The position numbers were made by a program, and so were the translations under genes. DNA of 64,000 nucleotides from Mantis religiosa (lineage: Eukaryota; Arthropoda; Insecta; Mantodea; Mantidae): positions 85,508,130-85,572,129 of the forward strand of contig CM060952.1 of assembly GCA_030765055.1 (NCBI GenBank), read 5' to 3'. Position 1 is the first letter of the stretch; every line of letters starts with the position of its first letter. A model generated the notes under the pieces. The model was not told where the DNA came from and did no database searches. It saw nothing but the letters and a program-made list of their open reading frames with translations. Of this stretch, positions 35,249 through 47,525 are shown piece after piece.

Positions 35249-37454
35249 AACTCCATTGTTTATTATTAGGTATGCAAACGAAAGTTTATTTTTCTATCTA
35301 TCTCATTTTAATTGAGATGAAGTTTAGCTATATTACACATTTGATTACTGATAAATAGCAACAACGAGTGAAATGTTTAACAACTGAGCACTGTTAAAAT
35401 TCATAGCAGTTCAATGCAATGATCAGAATAAATTGAAAATGAAGAGATTAAAGGAATAATAGAGTGTTGGATCTTACAAACGGCTAACGGTACAAAACAA
35501 TTATTTAAAAATGTTGTGTAATAGAGCAATCTACTTAGAAATTTGAATAGCAGTTAGCATTTGCCAGTTAAACAAGATTATATAAAACGCCTTCCAGATG
35601 AAGAGGACTTCATTCTTCTATTTTTAGTAAGGGTATATTAATTATACAGCGCTCTTTTACCTTGGCATAGGATGGATAGGGTTACACACTATCACGAACA
35701 TCCTCCAAATTAAGGAGAAAAAGCTATTTGTCTCTGAAATGAACCTTCCGCACAAACCTCACCATCCTGAATTTACTCTATTAAGGACCCACTGAACGTC
35801 TCATGTATATGTGACCACAGTGATACATTCTCTATTCCTAATCTCCATCTATAAGTGCTCTATCTGACGGCGGTATACGTTTCAAACTTTCAGATTCTCC
35901 TCAACCATAAGCATTTATACGTTTAATGTAACTAAAAGCAAGTTTTTATTGCGAAAAGATTTATTAGATACATAGTGAACAACGTAACATGGATAGAAGA
36001 ATCACTCCATTTTTAAACAACATTAATATAGAGTAGTCATTTTTAGCGCAAGTGTAAACGTGACATCTCATTTTGAGAGTAGGAATATTTGTGAGGGATG
36101 CAGTACTATAAGGTAAATTACATACACTATTTTCTTTAGACTGGCCTCAAATTTTTAATACAATACAATAATGCAGCCCTACACGCAACAAGAGAAATGG
36201 GGAGATAATAGACATTTGCAATGAGAATTTGAGCTGTCATATGATTGCATTGAAAGCAAATTTGGTAACAATGGAGTAGCATAAAGTACAGTTTGGCAAA
36301 TGTTTAGTTGTGGTTATCTACAAAAGGATATCTGCTGAGAAAGCTGCTGGTGTCTAGAAGGTATCCTCAGGCTTGTGCTAATCAGCCCCATGCATTGCGT
36401 TATGTGTAAAAATAATGGAAGCATTCAAAAACAATCACCAAAAATATTCAGGCCATTTGTCGGTTTCCTTCATCTACTTGGAAATTAATTTCGAGAATGC
36501 TGGCGCAGCTTTAAGCACTTCATTTACTAAACTGGTTCACATTTTGACATACCAGAAATTCCTTGGAAACGGGTGCCGAATATTTCACACCATAAGTTGG
36601 ATTATTATGGATGCACCTCAGGAATTCCAGTGGATGTGGACCCGAGGCAGTTAACAAGAGTTGGGCGGTCCCCACTCCCTTGTGGTGGGATTAGATTCCT
36701 GGCCCTCCAGCTACCTATCCAATTTGCTTTCCTTTCCGACTTATGCCCTCAGGAAAGGTCACTTTTTTACCGTAGGGGTCGATGGAGGGGAGGTATGCAT
36801 ACCGGAACATCATAAGAACCACTTTTTTATCTACACAAGAATGGAGTAAAATGCATACTTCTATCGACACCATGGCCACGGTGTGAATTGTTATCGTCTT
36901 TATATCACAGTGTTCCTACATTTTATTTTATTCTTAGGCTTTGTATATACTCATTTCGTAACACCTATAATTGCCTGTAACATGCGTCATTCTGAAGCTA
37001 TAGGTCTTATCGTCATTGTTATGTATCTCTAAGAAGAAGGTTTGTTAAGAATTTCGCCTGTAGTAGATATATTATTTTAGTTACTAATGGATATTTATTA
37101 ATGTGTTGTTGATCTTGGTATTGCAATTGATATTGCCATAACTGGCAACAGACCTGAGGAAGTTTGTAACACCTGCATTTGTTTCCTAACGTCAGTAATT
37201 GCATTACATACTACATTTATTAAATTTAAATAATATATAGGTATGTTCATTTGATACTTGTGCCATATTCAAATGTGGTTTTGAAGTGGTAAATTAATAA
37301 ATGGTTGTGTTTACCTCAATATTTATTCAAACCGATAGTATCTGTTTTGAACTTACACCTATCTTAAACATTTTGGTGCCCATTACCGCCGATCGCATCT
37401 TTCATTCATTGGCAGAGCAAAACTCGTTGCTTCCCCGCTTCCACCTATTAGGAA
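35249..37454. other. Unassigned intergenic DNA
   Basis: A GC-richer segment at 36570-36850 has overlapping ORFs of 62-80 codons ('VVGLDSWPSSYLSNLLSF'), loosely resembling 63600-63720. The similarity is too weak to name. The rest is AT-rich and featureless. Confidence 0.35.
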
Positions 37455-37525
37455 TTCAAATTTAGCCTATCCGAGACATAACAGTATTTTCCTCACGTGG
37501 AATAAATCACGTGATAGGAGTTGGT
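37455..37525 (+). repeat. Solo arm of the CACGTGA MITE family
   Basis: 'aaatttagcctatccgagac' followed by 'aaatcacgtgataggagttgg' matches the right arm of the element at 29918-30125. No partner arm is found nearby. Confidence 0.5.
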
Positions 37526-38459
37526 TTTGCTTGCTGTGGTCAGTCTAATTACAAAATGAACTATCAGAAGTACAGGAAGCAGTAAAACAGTAAAGATAAC
37601 CAGTAATGGACAGTCATATGAATGTAACAGTTTTTTTCAGTTGATATACTGAAAGATGTGTAATTTGTGCAGCAGCTTGAGAATAACCTAGCAAGGATAC
37701 TGTGATGGTCTACTTTCCACGATCCAGTTAGAAGTCTCGGCCAGTTGTTTATTCCAGGAATCTTTGACGGGGTCTATGGATGTGCGCGTGCGCAGAGGGA
37801 AGTTCAAGAGGTCTTGCTGGGTAAATGAACCCTAGCTTGAACAATTCTACCAGTACGTACGCATGTAGTCCATCAATCAGCTACTGTATTGTTTCTAATT
37901 TCGATGTATCGATGCCTTCTGTTGTTGCGTAATAACGATCTCATAAAACATATGAGAACTAAATGAAACAAAAATAAGATGTGCTGGATTTACATGACTT
38001 CCCCTATTCACTCTTCTACAAAGCGTTCTTAGAAAAGCTTCTTCTTCTCCCTAATACAGATAAAACTTTCTTACTAAAATATTTAGTTATAGCTGCAAGT
38101 ACAATACAGTAGACTACAGCGATAAGCTGGTTTACCTGTGATGTCTTTGAAATTCTATTGTCTTACATGGTCAAGGGATGTGGCAACTAAATGTAGTGAA
38201 ACAAATAAAAATAAAGAATAAAGAATTGCGAGTTCAAACACAGAAGTATAATGCATTTAAAATTGAAGTTGGATAGCAAAGAACGCCTCGGAAATGTTTA
38301 ACACCATGGCTAAAATTGTGTGCTTTAACAACATGTACATTTTTTCTGTAGTAACATTTTGTTTATCAGTTATACAAATGTCATTTAGAATGAAGAGAAC
38401 TTCTGAGGATAGTCCTAAAAAATTCAGCATGTACATTTCATTTGTCGTGCACATATCTT
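37526..38459. other. Unassigned intergenic DNA
   Basis: Only short ORFs and no recognised motif. D1-like phrases begin around 38240. Confidence 0.4.
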
Positions 38460-39180
38460 AAACACATGGTATCTTAGTCAAAAGTGTAAAGCCATTTTCG
38501 AAAAAAAAATCGAAAATACTTGAGCATGAGCATAGTTTGGGTAGGATATTTTCTGAAGAATCTTAGAGTCATGATATTGAACCTAAACATCATGTTCCAA
38601 ATTTGTTGGACACACACGCAAATGGAGGTAATTCTTAAAACTGTTTTTGGGGGAGATTCAGTTAACCTCAAAACCGGCAATTCTGGTGTAATTTTGGTAC
38701 TGAATTTTAGGTGCAACGTTACGCGTTTTCTTCCTAATATATAGGCGTTAGAGAAAATAATAATGAATAGGAACTTGCCACTTGTGAGGCGTTAAAGTAT
38801 TTAAAATTTGAAACTAATAACAAGGGATATCTCAAAAATAGGAATGCCACAGAAAAGTATTGTGCCTTAACCAACCCACCTTTTGGTGGTAAACGTTTAT
38901 TTATCTTCTATGATTTAACAATTATAAGAAATTATATAAAATTAATTCGGTATATAAGGGAATTCACTCTATATTCCCAGAAAATTGAAGATAAACATTT
39001 TAAATACCTTAAAACTTCATAAACATATAGTATACTAATCAAAATCATTAAAGGAAATTTTTAAAATATGAAGTAATGGTAATATTTCCATTTAACAGAT
39101 AAGCTGAGGTGTCAGAATTTCCTTTAAAGTACAGAACTACAAGTTTGGTGTTTAACCGACTCTTCTCATTCATTAGTTGT
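38460..39180 (+). repeat. Old dispersed repeat family D1, one or two copies
   Basis: 38460-38720 has 'aacacatggtatcttag', 'gatattttctgaagaatctt' and the downstream 'catgttccaaatttgttgga'. 39050-39180 has 'tacaagtttggtgtttaacc'. The blocks follow the order seen at 13246-13480 and 47340-47520. Opposite-strand ORFs at 38474-38744 are repeat-derived. Confidence 0.5.
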
Positions 39181-39186
39181 AATTTA

Positions 39187-39405
39187 CGTCTTCCAACGTT
39201 GTCATATCGGACAATGAATTAAATGGTTGAAATGAGCTAAAATCAGCCCAGGTTCCATAGAGTTTAAAGTTACCCACATTCGTCTTTCAGGATAAGGGAA
39301 AAGCCCGCAAATAGCTTATCCCGGTAACTCACCCTGATCAAAATGAACTCAGGACCTCTTGAACGTGAGGCAGACATGCTGCTATCTACACTACCGAGGC
39401 AGGCG

Positions 39406-39406
<1 letters not shown>
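39187..39406 (-). repeat. tRNA-derived SINE (family S1)
   Basis: Minus-oriented. Blocks 'cgtcttccaacgttgtcata', 'tagagtttaaagttaccc' and 'gaacgtgaggcagacatgct' are present. The B-box is damaged ('atcaaaatgaactcaggacc'). Its tRNA-head end runs directly into a GCGC/AC microsatellite. Confidence 0.78.
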
Positions 39407-39469
<63 letters not shown>

Positions 39470-39470
39470 A
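39404..39470. repeat. (GC)n(AC)n microsatellite at SINE head
   Basis: 'gcgcgcgcgc' followed by about 25 AC units ending 'acgcacacaag'. It begins inside the GCGC at the head of the S1 SINE. Confidence 0.95.
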
Positions 39471-39560
39471 GGGTAACATAGCATTGCACATAGTGTACTA
39501 ACATGACATGTAGTATTCCTTCTATTGTAATGGAGAATGCCATGGTTATGTAATAAATAT

Positions 39561-40122
39561 TGTGACTGTGGGTTCGTAGAATTAAAAATCCAATTTGCAG
39601 AAATTCTAAAAGTTCTTTATTTCCGTAGAAATACACTGATCAATTCTCACGTAACAACATTACGTCACATACACAACACAATCTAGCAAAGTTGATGACA
39701 ATAACAAACAACGTTCTGATCAGCTCTCTTTACGACAAAACTCTTGTTACAGAACTTCACAGCTGTTTGCTGCTTATCTCTCCCGCGACTGTTTTACAAC
39801 TCATTTCACAACTCACGACTGACTTGGCGAGTCGTCACTTCCTTAAATACCTCATTCATAATTCAAGACTGTTATGGAAGTTTCTCTAACATGTCACCAG
39901 ATAAAACTCGACTGTTCTAGAATGTAATTATATCTGTCGGCAAGTCTTTTATTTCCGGCGCTATGTTTATCTGCTTATGCAAGCTGTTTACCTCCATGAA
40001 ACACTATACGTCTGTTAATTATATGCACTATTTCTATTGGCCGGCTATTTGTTTAAACACTGCCCGCCTATCAGTTCCTTTGTGTAGAAAAGCCACGCGA
40101 TCGTAGATAACGGCTCGTGACA
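39561..40122 (+). repeat. Solo LTR, gypsy-like, with ATAT target duplication
   Basis: 562 bp beginning TGTGACTGTGGGTTCGTAG and ending GGCTCGTGACA, flanked by ATAT on both sides (39557-39560 and 40123-40126). No internal region is present, so it is a solo LTR from recombination. Homologous copies lie at 44683-45271 (reverse) and 54924-55425. The start resembles that of the full gypsy element at 18153, and the target duplication is the same sequence. Confidence 0.82.
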
Positions 40123-40126
40123 ATAT

Positions 40127-40844
40127 AATAAATATACACACACGAATGTAGGTTCGTTTTAACAGTCTTTTATAATTTTTCCCCAAGGATTGTAGAATCT
40201 TGGATTTCTGGTGAATGTTTTTTATTTTTTCAGTGGAATGCAATACTTCTATTACTTGGTATTGATTTATAGTAGAGATACACTTACAAAATTAACCATT
40301 TATAACGCCAAATAATCTTGCAATATATATGCTAATTGTCCTATTTCAGTTTAGATAAACAGGCCGACAGAAGCATATAGAAATACCTGATACCAAACTC
40401 AAAGCCCCGGCCATTCTGGTACAACTCCACTCATATGAAGTAGCTTAGAAAAGGCTGTCATTCTGTAGTGCCAAGAAGTGTTCTCTATTGAGAATAAATC
40501 CACGTCACCACCATAGAGTCCTAAGTCAACATAAAACGTGAAAGGAGAAGCAAAATGGGATAGTGTAAGTTCGTACTAGAAAAGAAAATACCGCACAATT
40601 CGCCTTGTGAACCATGAACAACTTATGATCATAACAGTTGGCGCGAGGAATCCAACTCAGAACCTACCGAATGCAAGACTCGCGAGTCACCGCGGAACTA
40701 TCTCAACAATTTTGATTAAGTTATTCAAATATTTTCTTTTTAAATTTTTAAAGAAAGAAAAATTCTATTTACTATATAATTCTACAAAATTTATATTTCG
40801 TTACTAAGAGTTCTTTTACGTTTCTTACAAAATATCGCTCAGAT
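40127..40844. other. Unassigned DNA, possible degenerate tRNA-like segment
   Basis: 40630-40700 on the minus strand ('ttccgcggtgactcgcgagt' and 'ggttctgagttggattcc') weakly resembles a tRNA-like SINE head. The rest is AT-rich. Confidence 0.3.
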
Positions 40845-41340
40845 TTGTTAGGAGATGCCATGCGGCTTGGTCTGTGGGTGACATTTAACCCTCTAGATCC
40901 CAACTCTGTATCATGCCATATTGTTTCGCCACATATTCACAGAGGCCTTAGTGTTAGGAGATACCTCGTGGCTCCGTGTGTAGTGAACAGTTAACTTTCT
41001 AGGTCTCATCTCTGTACCATACCATCTCTCTCCATCTGGTGTACAAAGAGACCATAGTGTTAGGAGATACCTCGTGGCTCCGTGTGGTAGAACCTTCTAG
41101 ATCTCATTTCTGTATCGTATCAGCTTGGTTCATCACATATACACAGAGACCTTAGTTTTAGGAGAAAGTTCACAGGTTGGCGTGTGATAGTCGGACGACC
41201 TTCTAGGTCTCATCTCTGTATCAGACCATGTTGCTGCATCACGTGTTCACAGAGACCTTAGTGTTAGGAGATACCACGTGGCTCGGTGTGTGGTAGACAG
41301 GTAACCTTCTAGGTCTCACCTCTGTATCATATAGTTATCG
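40845..41340 (-). repeat. Satellite block, inverted relative to 23.8-28.2 kb
   Basis: About five monomers read on the minus strand ('aggtctcatctctgtatc' and 'gttaggagatacctcgtggc' are complements of the motifs at 23800-28235). Confidence 0.85.
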
Positions 41341-41560
41341 CCAAGAAATTTGGCGCATGGAACATTCTTTGGAACTAGTGAACGATCCTATACCCGTAGG
41401 GGTTGTAAATACTGTCTTTGAGCTCAAGCCTTTCACCCTACATTAAGCATCAGAAACAAGCTATTGATGCAGTGTGTGGTGGATTGGAAGCTTCATAAAA
41501 GAGTAAATGGCTCGCTCTTTACTTTACTATTTTAAAACTCCAGATGCCATTGGTAATTCC
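41341..41560. other. Non-satellite insert within inverted satellite
   Basis: About 220 bp interrupt the monomers between 41340 and about 41560. No TIR or target duplication is obvious. It holds no ORF. Confidence 0.5.
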
Positions 41561-41745
41561 TATATCATCTTGCTTCGTCACGTGGTCACAGAGACCTTAG
41601 CGTTAGGAGAAACCTTGTGGGCTGATTTGTGATACAGGAGACTCTCTAGGTCTCATCTCTGTAACATGCCATCTTGTTCCGTTACGTGTTCACGGATACT
41701 TTAGTGTTAAGAGATATCTCGGTTTTAAACTTCTAGATCGCTTGC
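41561..41745 (-). repeat. Satellite, two further inverted monomers
   Basis: 'cacagagaccttagcgttag', 'aggtctcatctctgtaac' and 'ttaagagatatctcgg' match the family on the minus strand. Confidence 0.75.
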
Positions 41746-41862
41746 CATCTTGCTTGGCAAGACCGGGAGCTCAGTGCCAGGTAACCGTTACCTCTGCTTC
41801 TACATGTGCCGAACCGATGGAAATTTCCACACGTATCTCAGAAATGAGAAATACATTTGTTA

Positions 41863-42618
41863 AATTAATTGATGGAAATTAATCGTTCCTCCGTACTAGC
41901 CATGTATAGGCTAAGGTTTTGGATAGATAGAGTCAACCTGAAAAATTCAATGCCACGGTCGAGATTTGAATCACGGATCTTCCGCTTTCCGTCCGGTCGC
42001 TCTTAAACTTTGAGCTACCATGGCCATTAAAGTCTCTAATTGAGTCGTATGTTTAGCCGGTAAACCGCTAGGGGTCCTCTTATTCGAGATACACATCGTT
42101 TGCGGTGACTTAATATTGTAAGTACTTGATTCCCAGGTTTCATCGTTAAACCATTTTAATTAAGTTAATTGATGGAAATTAATCACTCCTCCATACTAGC
42201 CGTGTATAGGCTAAGGTTTCGAATAGAGTCAACCTGAAAAATTCAATGCTATGGTAGGGATTTGAACCATGGATCTCCCAATTTTCGTACGGTCGTTCTT
42301 AACCTTTGAGTTAACATGTTAGTACATTAAATTCTCCAATTTATTCCATCAGTTAACTTAATAATAATGGTTTAACGATGAAGATCAAGTACTCAACAAT
42401 AAATAGTAAGTCGTCGCAAATGGTGTGTATTTTGAATAAGAGAACCTCTAGCGGTTTACCGGGAAAGCATACGAGTCAGTTGGAGAACCTAATGTCATGA
42501 CAACCCGTTCGCCATGGTAGCTCAAAGGTTAAGACTTACTGGACAGAAACCGGGAGACCCATTGTTCAAATCCCGGCCGTGGCACTGAATTTTTCAGGTT
42601 GACTTTATCTATCCAAAA
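41863..42618. mobile_element. Composite inverted tRNA-like element, copy C (three units)
   Basis: The minus-oriented S2 unit 41863-42150 includes both the tRNA-like head and the leader ('gccggtaaaccgctaggggt'). A second minus unit, 42160-42345, stops near the 'ctggagaattt' junction used in copy B. A plus unit, 42370-42618, carries a leader and a tRNA-like head with B-box 'gttcaaatcccgg'. The units are more diverged than in copies A and B. Confidence 0.75.
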
Positions 42619-42654
42619 TTGTTTATTTTTTCACTGTTTTGGTTCTGAGCTTCC

Positions 42655-42870
42655 CATTCTATATGGGGCATGAGGACCACTAAAATTTGCTCAGAGGCCT
42701 CTATTAGGCTTGACGAGTTTTACGCGCCATAAAGTTATGATTTTAGACAGGGACTTTTCTATTTTTATACCCAAAAATATACATCCCAAAAGATCGGGTT
42801 TGAATCCGCATCTTCGGTAACAAGAGACTGGTACATTATTACCTTTAAACCATTGGGGTTGACATTTGTG
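42655..42870 (-). repeat. tRNA-derived SINE (family S3)
   Basis: On the minus strand, 'gcggattcaaacccgatc' gives a B-box. The body ends with 'aagcctaatagaggcctctg' and 'agcaaatttta'. The same body blocks occur at 45297-45545 ('aaagcctaacaaagaaacct', 'ctgagcaaaactaac'). Confidence 0.62.
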
Positions 42871-44682
42871 TCCAGAGAGGCTTAGTGCGAGGCAATTGTT
42901 CGTAATTAGGCACGGTGTAAATGCACCTCCTTTCATTATTTGTGGGTAGATAGCAGATGGTACTGCTGTCTATTTTCAGTTTTAATATTGTTTTAGACTT
43001 AATGTGAAACTTTGGATTCCTGTATTAAATATTTACTTTGAGGTTTGAGAGTAACCTGGACTGTATCTAACTAGGGCAGGGATTGTTACATTCCACCACT
43101 ACTGGAATACGAGAGACAGACAGATTATGACGTTAACTTCTGACTGGAGCACCGCCTCCGTCTTCTAATGAAATTACTGCAGAAGGCCGCTACATTTGTT
43201 TCTCTTACCACAGTTTTTATAGCTGGCCCGCCCGCGGGTCGCCATAAGACCACACAATAAGATTTCAGGTCGCAAACCGCAAAACGCTTCACACAACAAA
43301 CATGATTACTCATACAAAGAGATGGTTAGACCAGGTGAAAGGTTCAAAATCACAGCCTTCGCTGGTTAACCAGCATTCCTTCTCTTCCTTTCGCAATATC
43401 GCTATTCGGCTATACCTAAGCAACAGGCACATCGTTTATTTAGGAAATTCCCATGCAACAAAGCACAAAGCTGTCTACTGTATTTTGAGAATGACACTAA
43501 TTTTTAATAAATAAAACCAGGATTACATTTAACAAATTTAATAATTTTGCTGTTTAAAATATCTTCTTTTAACATCAGGATATTTTTTAAAAGTAATCCT
43601 GCGCCAATTCAGAACCCAAGCTTTTATAAAATTTCACTGCTCTCTGATAACAAAAAAGCGACGGTGCGCGTTTTATATAATTTTTTTACACTAAAACAAA
43701 TAACAAGGGTTTTAGGTCCGCTCTGTATGACGGAGATTCATGCTGCTGACTTTTAGTGCATCTGATGCTCAGGTGGTAGTTTTGCTGTATGCAACGATGC
43801 GTTGACATGATGCAACATTTTTTCTTTAGAACGTGTGTCACATATGTTTAAAATTTTTGTGGTAAACAGACATTTGCGTACTAATTTTATAGTATCATTA
43901 TCGCCCGTTTTAGAAAAAATAGAAGAACTCAGTTATCTCCTTACCATCGGACTTTTATAGGCTTAGGATTTGTTCGAAAGCCCCAGTCTCGTCCTCATAC
44001 TAGTATGAATTATTCTTATAAAGTTTGTGCAAGCAAGCATGTAGAACAGCTACATCGGGCCCAAGAAAGGATTTTGGTACAAACAAATGCAGCTGTTGTA
44101 CCTTTTTGCGAAGTGAAAATAGTTATTGCACTACATGTATCTTCATCCATTTACAGCTTCAAATGATGGCGGTCAGTGAAATTGAGAGAAGTTGGGCTAG
44201 TATGGACGTTTCTCTTATCAAAATAGAAATTGAAATCTACAAATACACAAAATAAATATTACCGTTCACAAGTTTCTGTCATGCTATTTCACCAATCTCT
44301 CTCTTTTGCATGACTTCCACAGCAGCATGTGTACATTTTGTGTACAGGTGTTACGGAATCATCCTAAGTTTCAATTCCTGCAGATTCTCCTTCTTCCATT
44401 CTACGTTGATGGCCGTACTACTGTTTTGTAGCAACCCTTTCTTGTTTCTCTTATCTTTCCTGATATTCTGATCGCTCAACTTTTTAATATATTTTTATTC
44501 AAATTGCGCATTTCAGCTACAAAGAAAACTAAGTTCTGTATTATTGTTTTAAAGAACCTCCTTTGTGTATTAATGATGTATCTACAATGCTGAATTTAAC
44601 GTTCTAAATACTTTCTTCTATGCAACTTTTTGATTGAATACCATTGTTCTGTGTATCGTCTTTTTCTAGGAGTAGCAAAAGT
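42871..44682. other. Unassigned intergenic DNA
   Basis: ORFs of 62-76 codons (43125-43313, 43302-43756, 44025-44255) show no motif. No RNA gene or repeat is identified. Confidence 0.4.
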
Positions 44683-45271
44683 TGTCGGGGCAACAGGCAT
44701 AAAAATTTCGGCACAAATAGAAAACAAACGGTGGATAACGTTTCACCGTAATAAAGAGCTTGCATAAGCAGTTTACGATCGGACGAGTAGTGTACACAAA
44801 GGAACTGATAAGCAGCTAGCGTTCACAAAGCGCCGACAATTAACGATAGCGCCGATAAACAAGAGGCGGATAGTTTATCACAGAGGTGAAAGACTTGCCG
44901 GCCCAGATAGGGTTTCACGTTTCTCGAAGGTGATAGAATATTCGGATTGCGTCATTAGATGCCTTGTTTATTCCAGAAAAATCTAGTGAGTGACAGAACA
45001 GTCTGGAATTCATGAAAGGGTGTATGAAAAGAAGCCATGGCTAGTGATGAGTCAGTTGTGTGTAACGAGAGTGTAGTTGTAACACGACAGTCAGCTGTGG
45101 AATGTTGTAAACTAAACGCTGTTTGTTATTGTCATCGATCTTGGAAGATTGTGTTGTGTATGTGATGTAACATTGTTACGTGAGAATTGAACAGTGTATT
45201 TCGACGGAAATAAAGAACATTTAGAATGTGGGCAAATTGGACTTTTAATTCTGCGAACCCACAAAGTCACA
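44683..45271 (-). repeat. Solo LTR, gypsy-like, reverse orientation
   Basis: 589 bp. The reverse complement begins TGTGACTTTGTGGGTTCGC and ends near CCGACA, and it aligns throughout with 39561-40122 and 54924-55425. The right flank is a (TA)n tract, and no matching target duplication is visible on the left. One short ORF inside is incidental. Confidence 0.75.
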
Positions 45272-45296
45272 ATATATATATATATAGTTCTTACTT

Positions 45297-45545
45297 GTCG
45301 TTCTCCGTGGTCTAGGGATAATACGCTAGCCTCTGGTTTCCGAAGTCATGAGTTCAAACACGGCAGAAGTCAATGGATTTTATAGGTGTAAAAATCTCTA
45401 GCATAGCTTCCTTCCTAAGGAAAGTAAAGCCCGTGGTCCCATGCTGAAGATTTACGTAAAGCCTAACAAAGAAACCTCTGAGCAAAACTAACGGTATTTA
45501 AGTCAATTATAGAATGGGACGTTGAAAACCACATTAGTTAAAGCG
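45297..45545 (+). repeat. tRNA-derived SINE (family S3)
   Basis: A-box-like 'gtggtctagggataatacg', B-box 'gagttcaaacac', then a body with 'cccgtggtcccatgctgaag' and 'cctctgagcaaaac'. Body blocks are shared with 42655-42870 on the other strand. Confidence 0.68.
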
Positions 45546-46130
45546 CGTCCTTAAATAAAAGCTCAATTTCAATTGAAATCGGCTACTCGTATAACAATCA
45601 TGTGACCATTTGCAAATAGCAGATGGTATAAATACATTTTATACCGTGCACGTTGAATGCTGTGTATATAAATGTTTAAAGGTGTTGATAACACGTGGCT
45701 GTGTTATTTAAAAGCTACTTCATTAACTAACATGTATTTATCATCATGACGATGCAGTTATCGGTATTCTCGCGGTGTGTATTGGAAGAACTAAATGCAG
45801 TTTGTTTATCTTGTATTCATGACTGAATGTACTGAAGGTCTGACTAGTACAATGGTGGAATTACCACAAAAACTGATGAAAATACAATTTTAATGTATTA
45901 AAGGTTTTATTTGAGCGTTATGGTGTTAAGGACGTCATTAAATCAACATTCGAAGCAACTCTGCGACTGGAACATCACCACTTCTGGTACACAGGTGGAT
46001 GTTGTAGTGCTACTTGAATACTGATGTATTTAAGTACATGTAAGTTTATACCAATAAAATATATTTATAACACTTCATCCATTCTTAAATTAATTTAACA
46101 AGTACAGGAGTACGAGTATTTCTGTATTGT
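45546..46130. other. Unassigned intergenic DNA
   Basis: No ORF, RNA gene or repeat is recognised. Confidence 0.4.
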
Positions 46131-46789
46131 GACTGCTGTGACAAAAACTACAAATTGTTTCGCTTCATACTTCTTTACTTGTCATCAAAATTCTCAGCTC
46201 AATGCTAACTTACACCCAGTCTTTCTTTTACACAATTGCAACACTTCGACACGTCTCTACAATGTTCCTTTAAGTCTATGTAGCAAGTGCCCTTTGTGCT
46301 GATGACGTACAAACAGGTCCACCACTAATAAGGAGCTACACAACACAACTGCGATATTCACATGTAAACTGCACCGACAGCTCGATAATCCCTCCCTAAC
46401 CCCTGAACTGCTTCCTGCTAATTCCACGGCCTTCTCACTCTTTGTCACGGAGCTTAGAACATACCACTCAGCTCAAAGTACCACACTGCTTTCATACTAC
46501 TCAATGTACTACTCTCCACACTACTCTGACTCCTATCGGCCTTGCATCGTTTATGTATCTGGCGGCTGTATATTTTCTGGAAATGGATGCTTCTCGAAAC
46601 GTCTGGAAAAGTCTTTTGTGTAGTATCATCACAATTCCGCCCCGCCCTCATTACGTTAGCCTGTGATAGGCCTTGAAGTAGTGCCACTTCTCTCCTGCCA
46701 GACAATAAGAAACGGGGCGATTCCCCGAACCTTCCCCTAATAACCAGTTATTTTCGGTTAACGGCTATAAGCATTGTAGTTACACTGTG
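46131..46789 (+). repeat. Possible solo LTR, weak call
   Basis: Starts TGTGACTGCTGTGAC, like other gypsy-type LTRs here, and ends near GTAGTTACA. It is GC-richer than its surroundings, with 'gtttatgtatctggcgg' as a possible TATA region. The flanking target sites do not match. Confidence 0.28.
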
Positions 46790-47339
46790 TTAAGGTTTTC
46801 CATAACTGAAATTTGGTGAGCATTTTCCACAAATTAAAAAATATAACACGTTGTACTCACGTGACTTTACACAAACTGTTATTTCAAACACTTATTCCTC
46901 AATCCTTATACTTCATGCTGAGATAAGCATTTGCAGAAATTGTCTTATAGCATATTTCTTTGTAAGAACAAGGGAAATAAAAGGCCACAGCAGCACATAA
47001 GTGAAAATTTTAAATAGCTGATATCTAGGTGATGACTATAAAATTTTGTTCCCTTTGCATGGCCAGGGCGTACATAATGAATGACGACTTCACATTTGAA
47101 AAAAGTAGTATTACAAAACTTAAACAAATAACAATGAATATCTTCGAAATGGTTCACTCTAAAAAAACCTGTGTTTTAAATAGTGTGTTTTAATGAGCTG
47201 TAATTTTTGTGTAGCAAGTTTATCTCTTTCTCTTGCAGTGAACCACTTATGCAATTGTAATTCACAATCAAGAGGACTTCTAAGAACATTCCCAGAGAAT
47301 TCAAAATACAGATTTGTAATGACAATATATGTAACCTAT
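46790..47339. other. Unassigned intergenic DNA
   Basis: Two short opposite-strand ORFs without motifs. Nothing else is seen. Confidence 0.4.
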
Positions 47340-47525
47340 GGCATTTCAATCAAAATCTTCAGAGCCATTTTTGAGAAAGTAAAAATATCTGAGACATGTT
47401 CCATGTAAAGGTGTGAGAGACCTCCTGGAAAGTTTTATTTCATATCTTTGCTAGATGCCGAACTCAAATACCAAACTTAGTGGTCAACCGATTTTTCGTT
47501 TTTAAATTATGTGTTTTTTCAGGTA
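47340..47525 (+). repeat. Old dispersed repeat family D1, copy
   Basis: 'caatcaaaatcttcagagcc', 'tccatgtaaaggtg' and 'aaataccaaacttagtggtc' followed by 'ttaaattatgtg' are in the D1 order. Confidence 0.55.
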
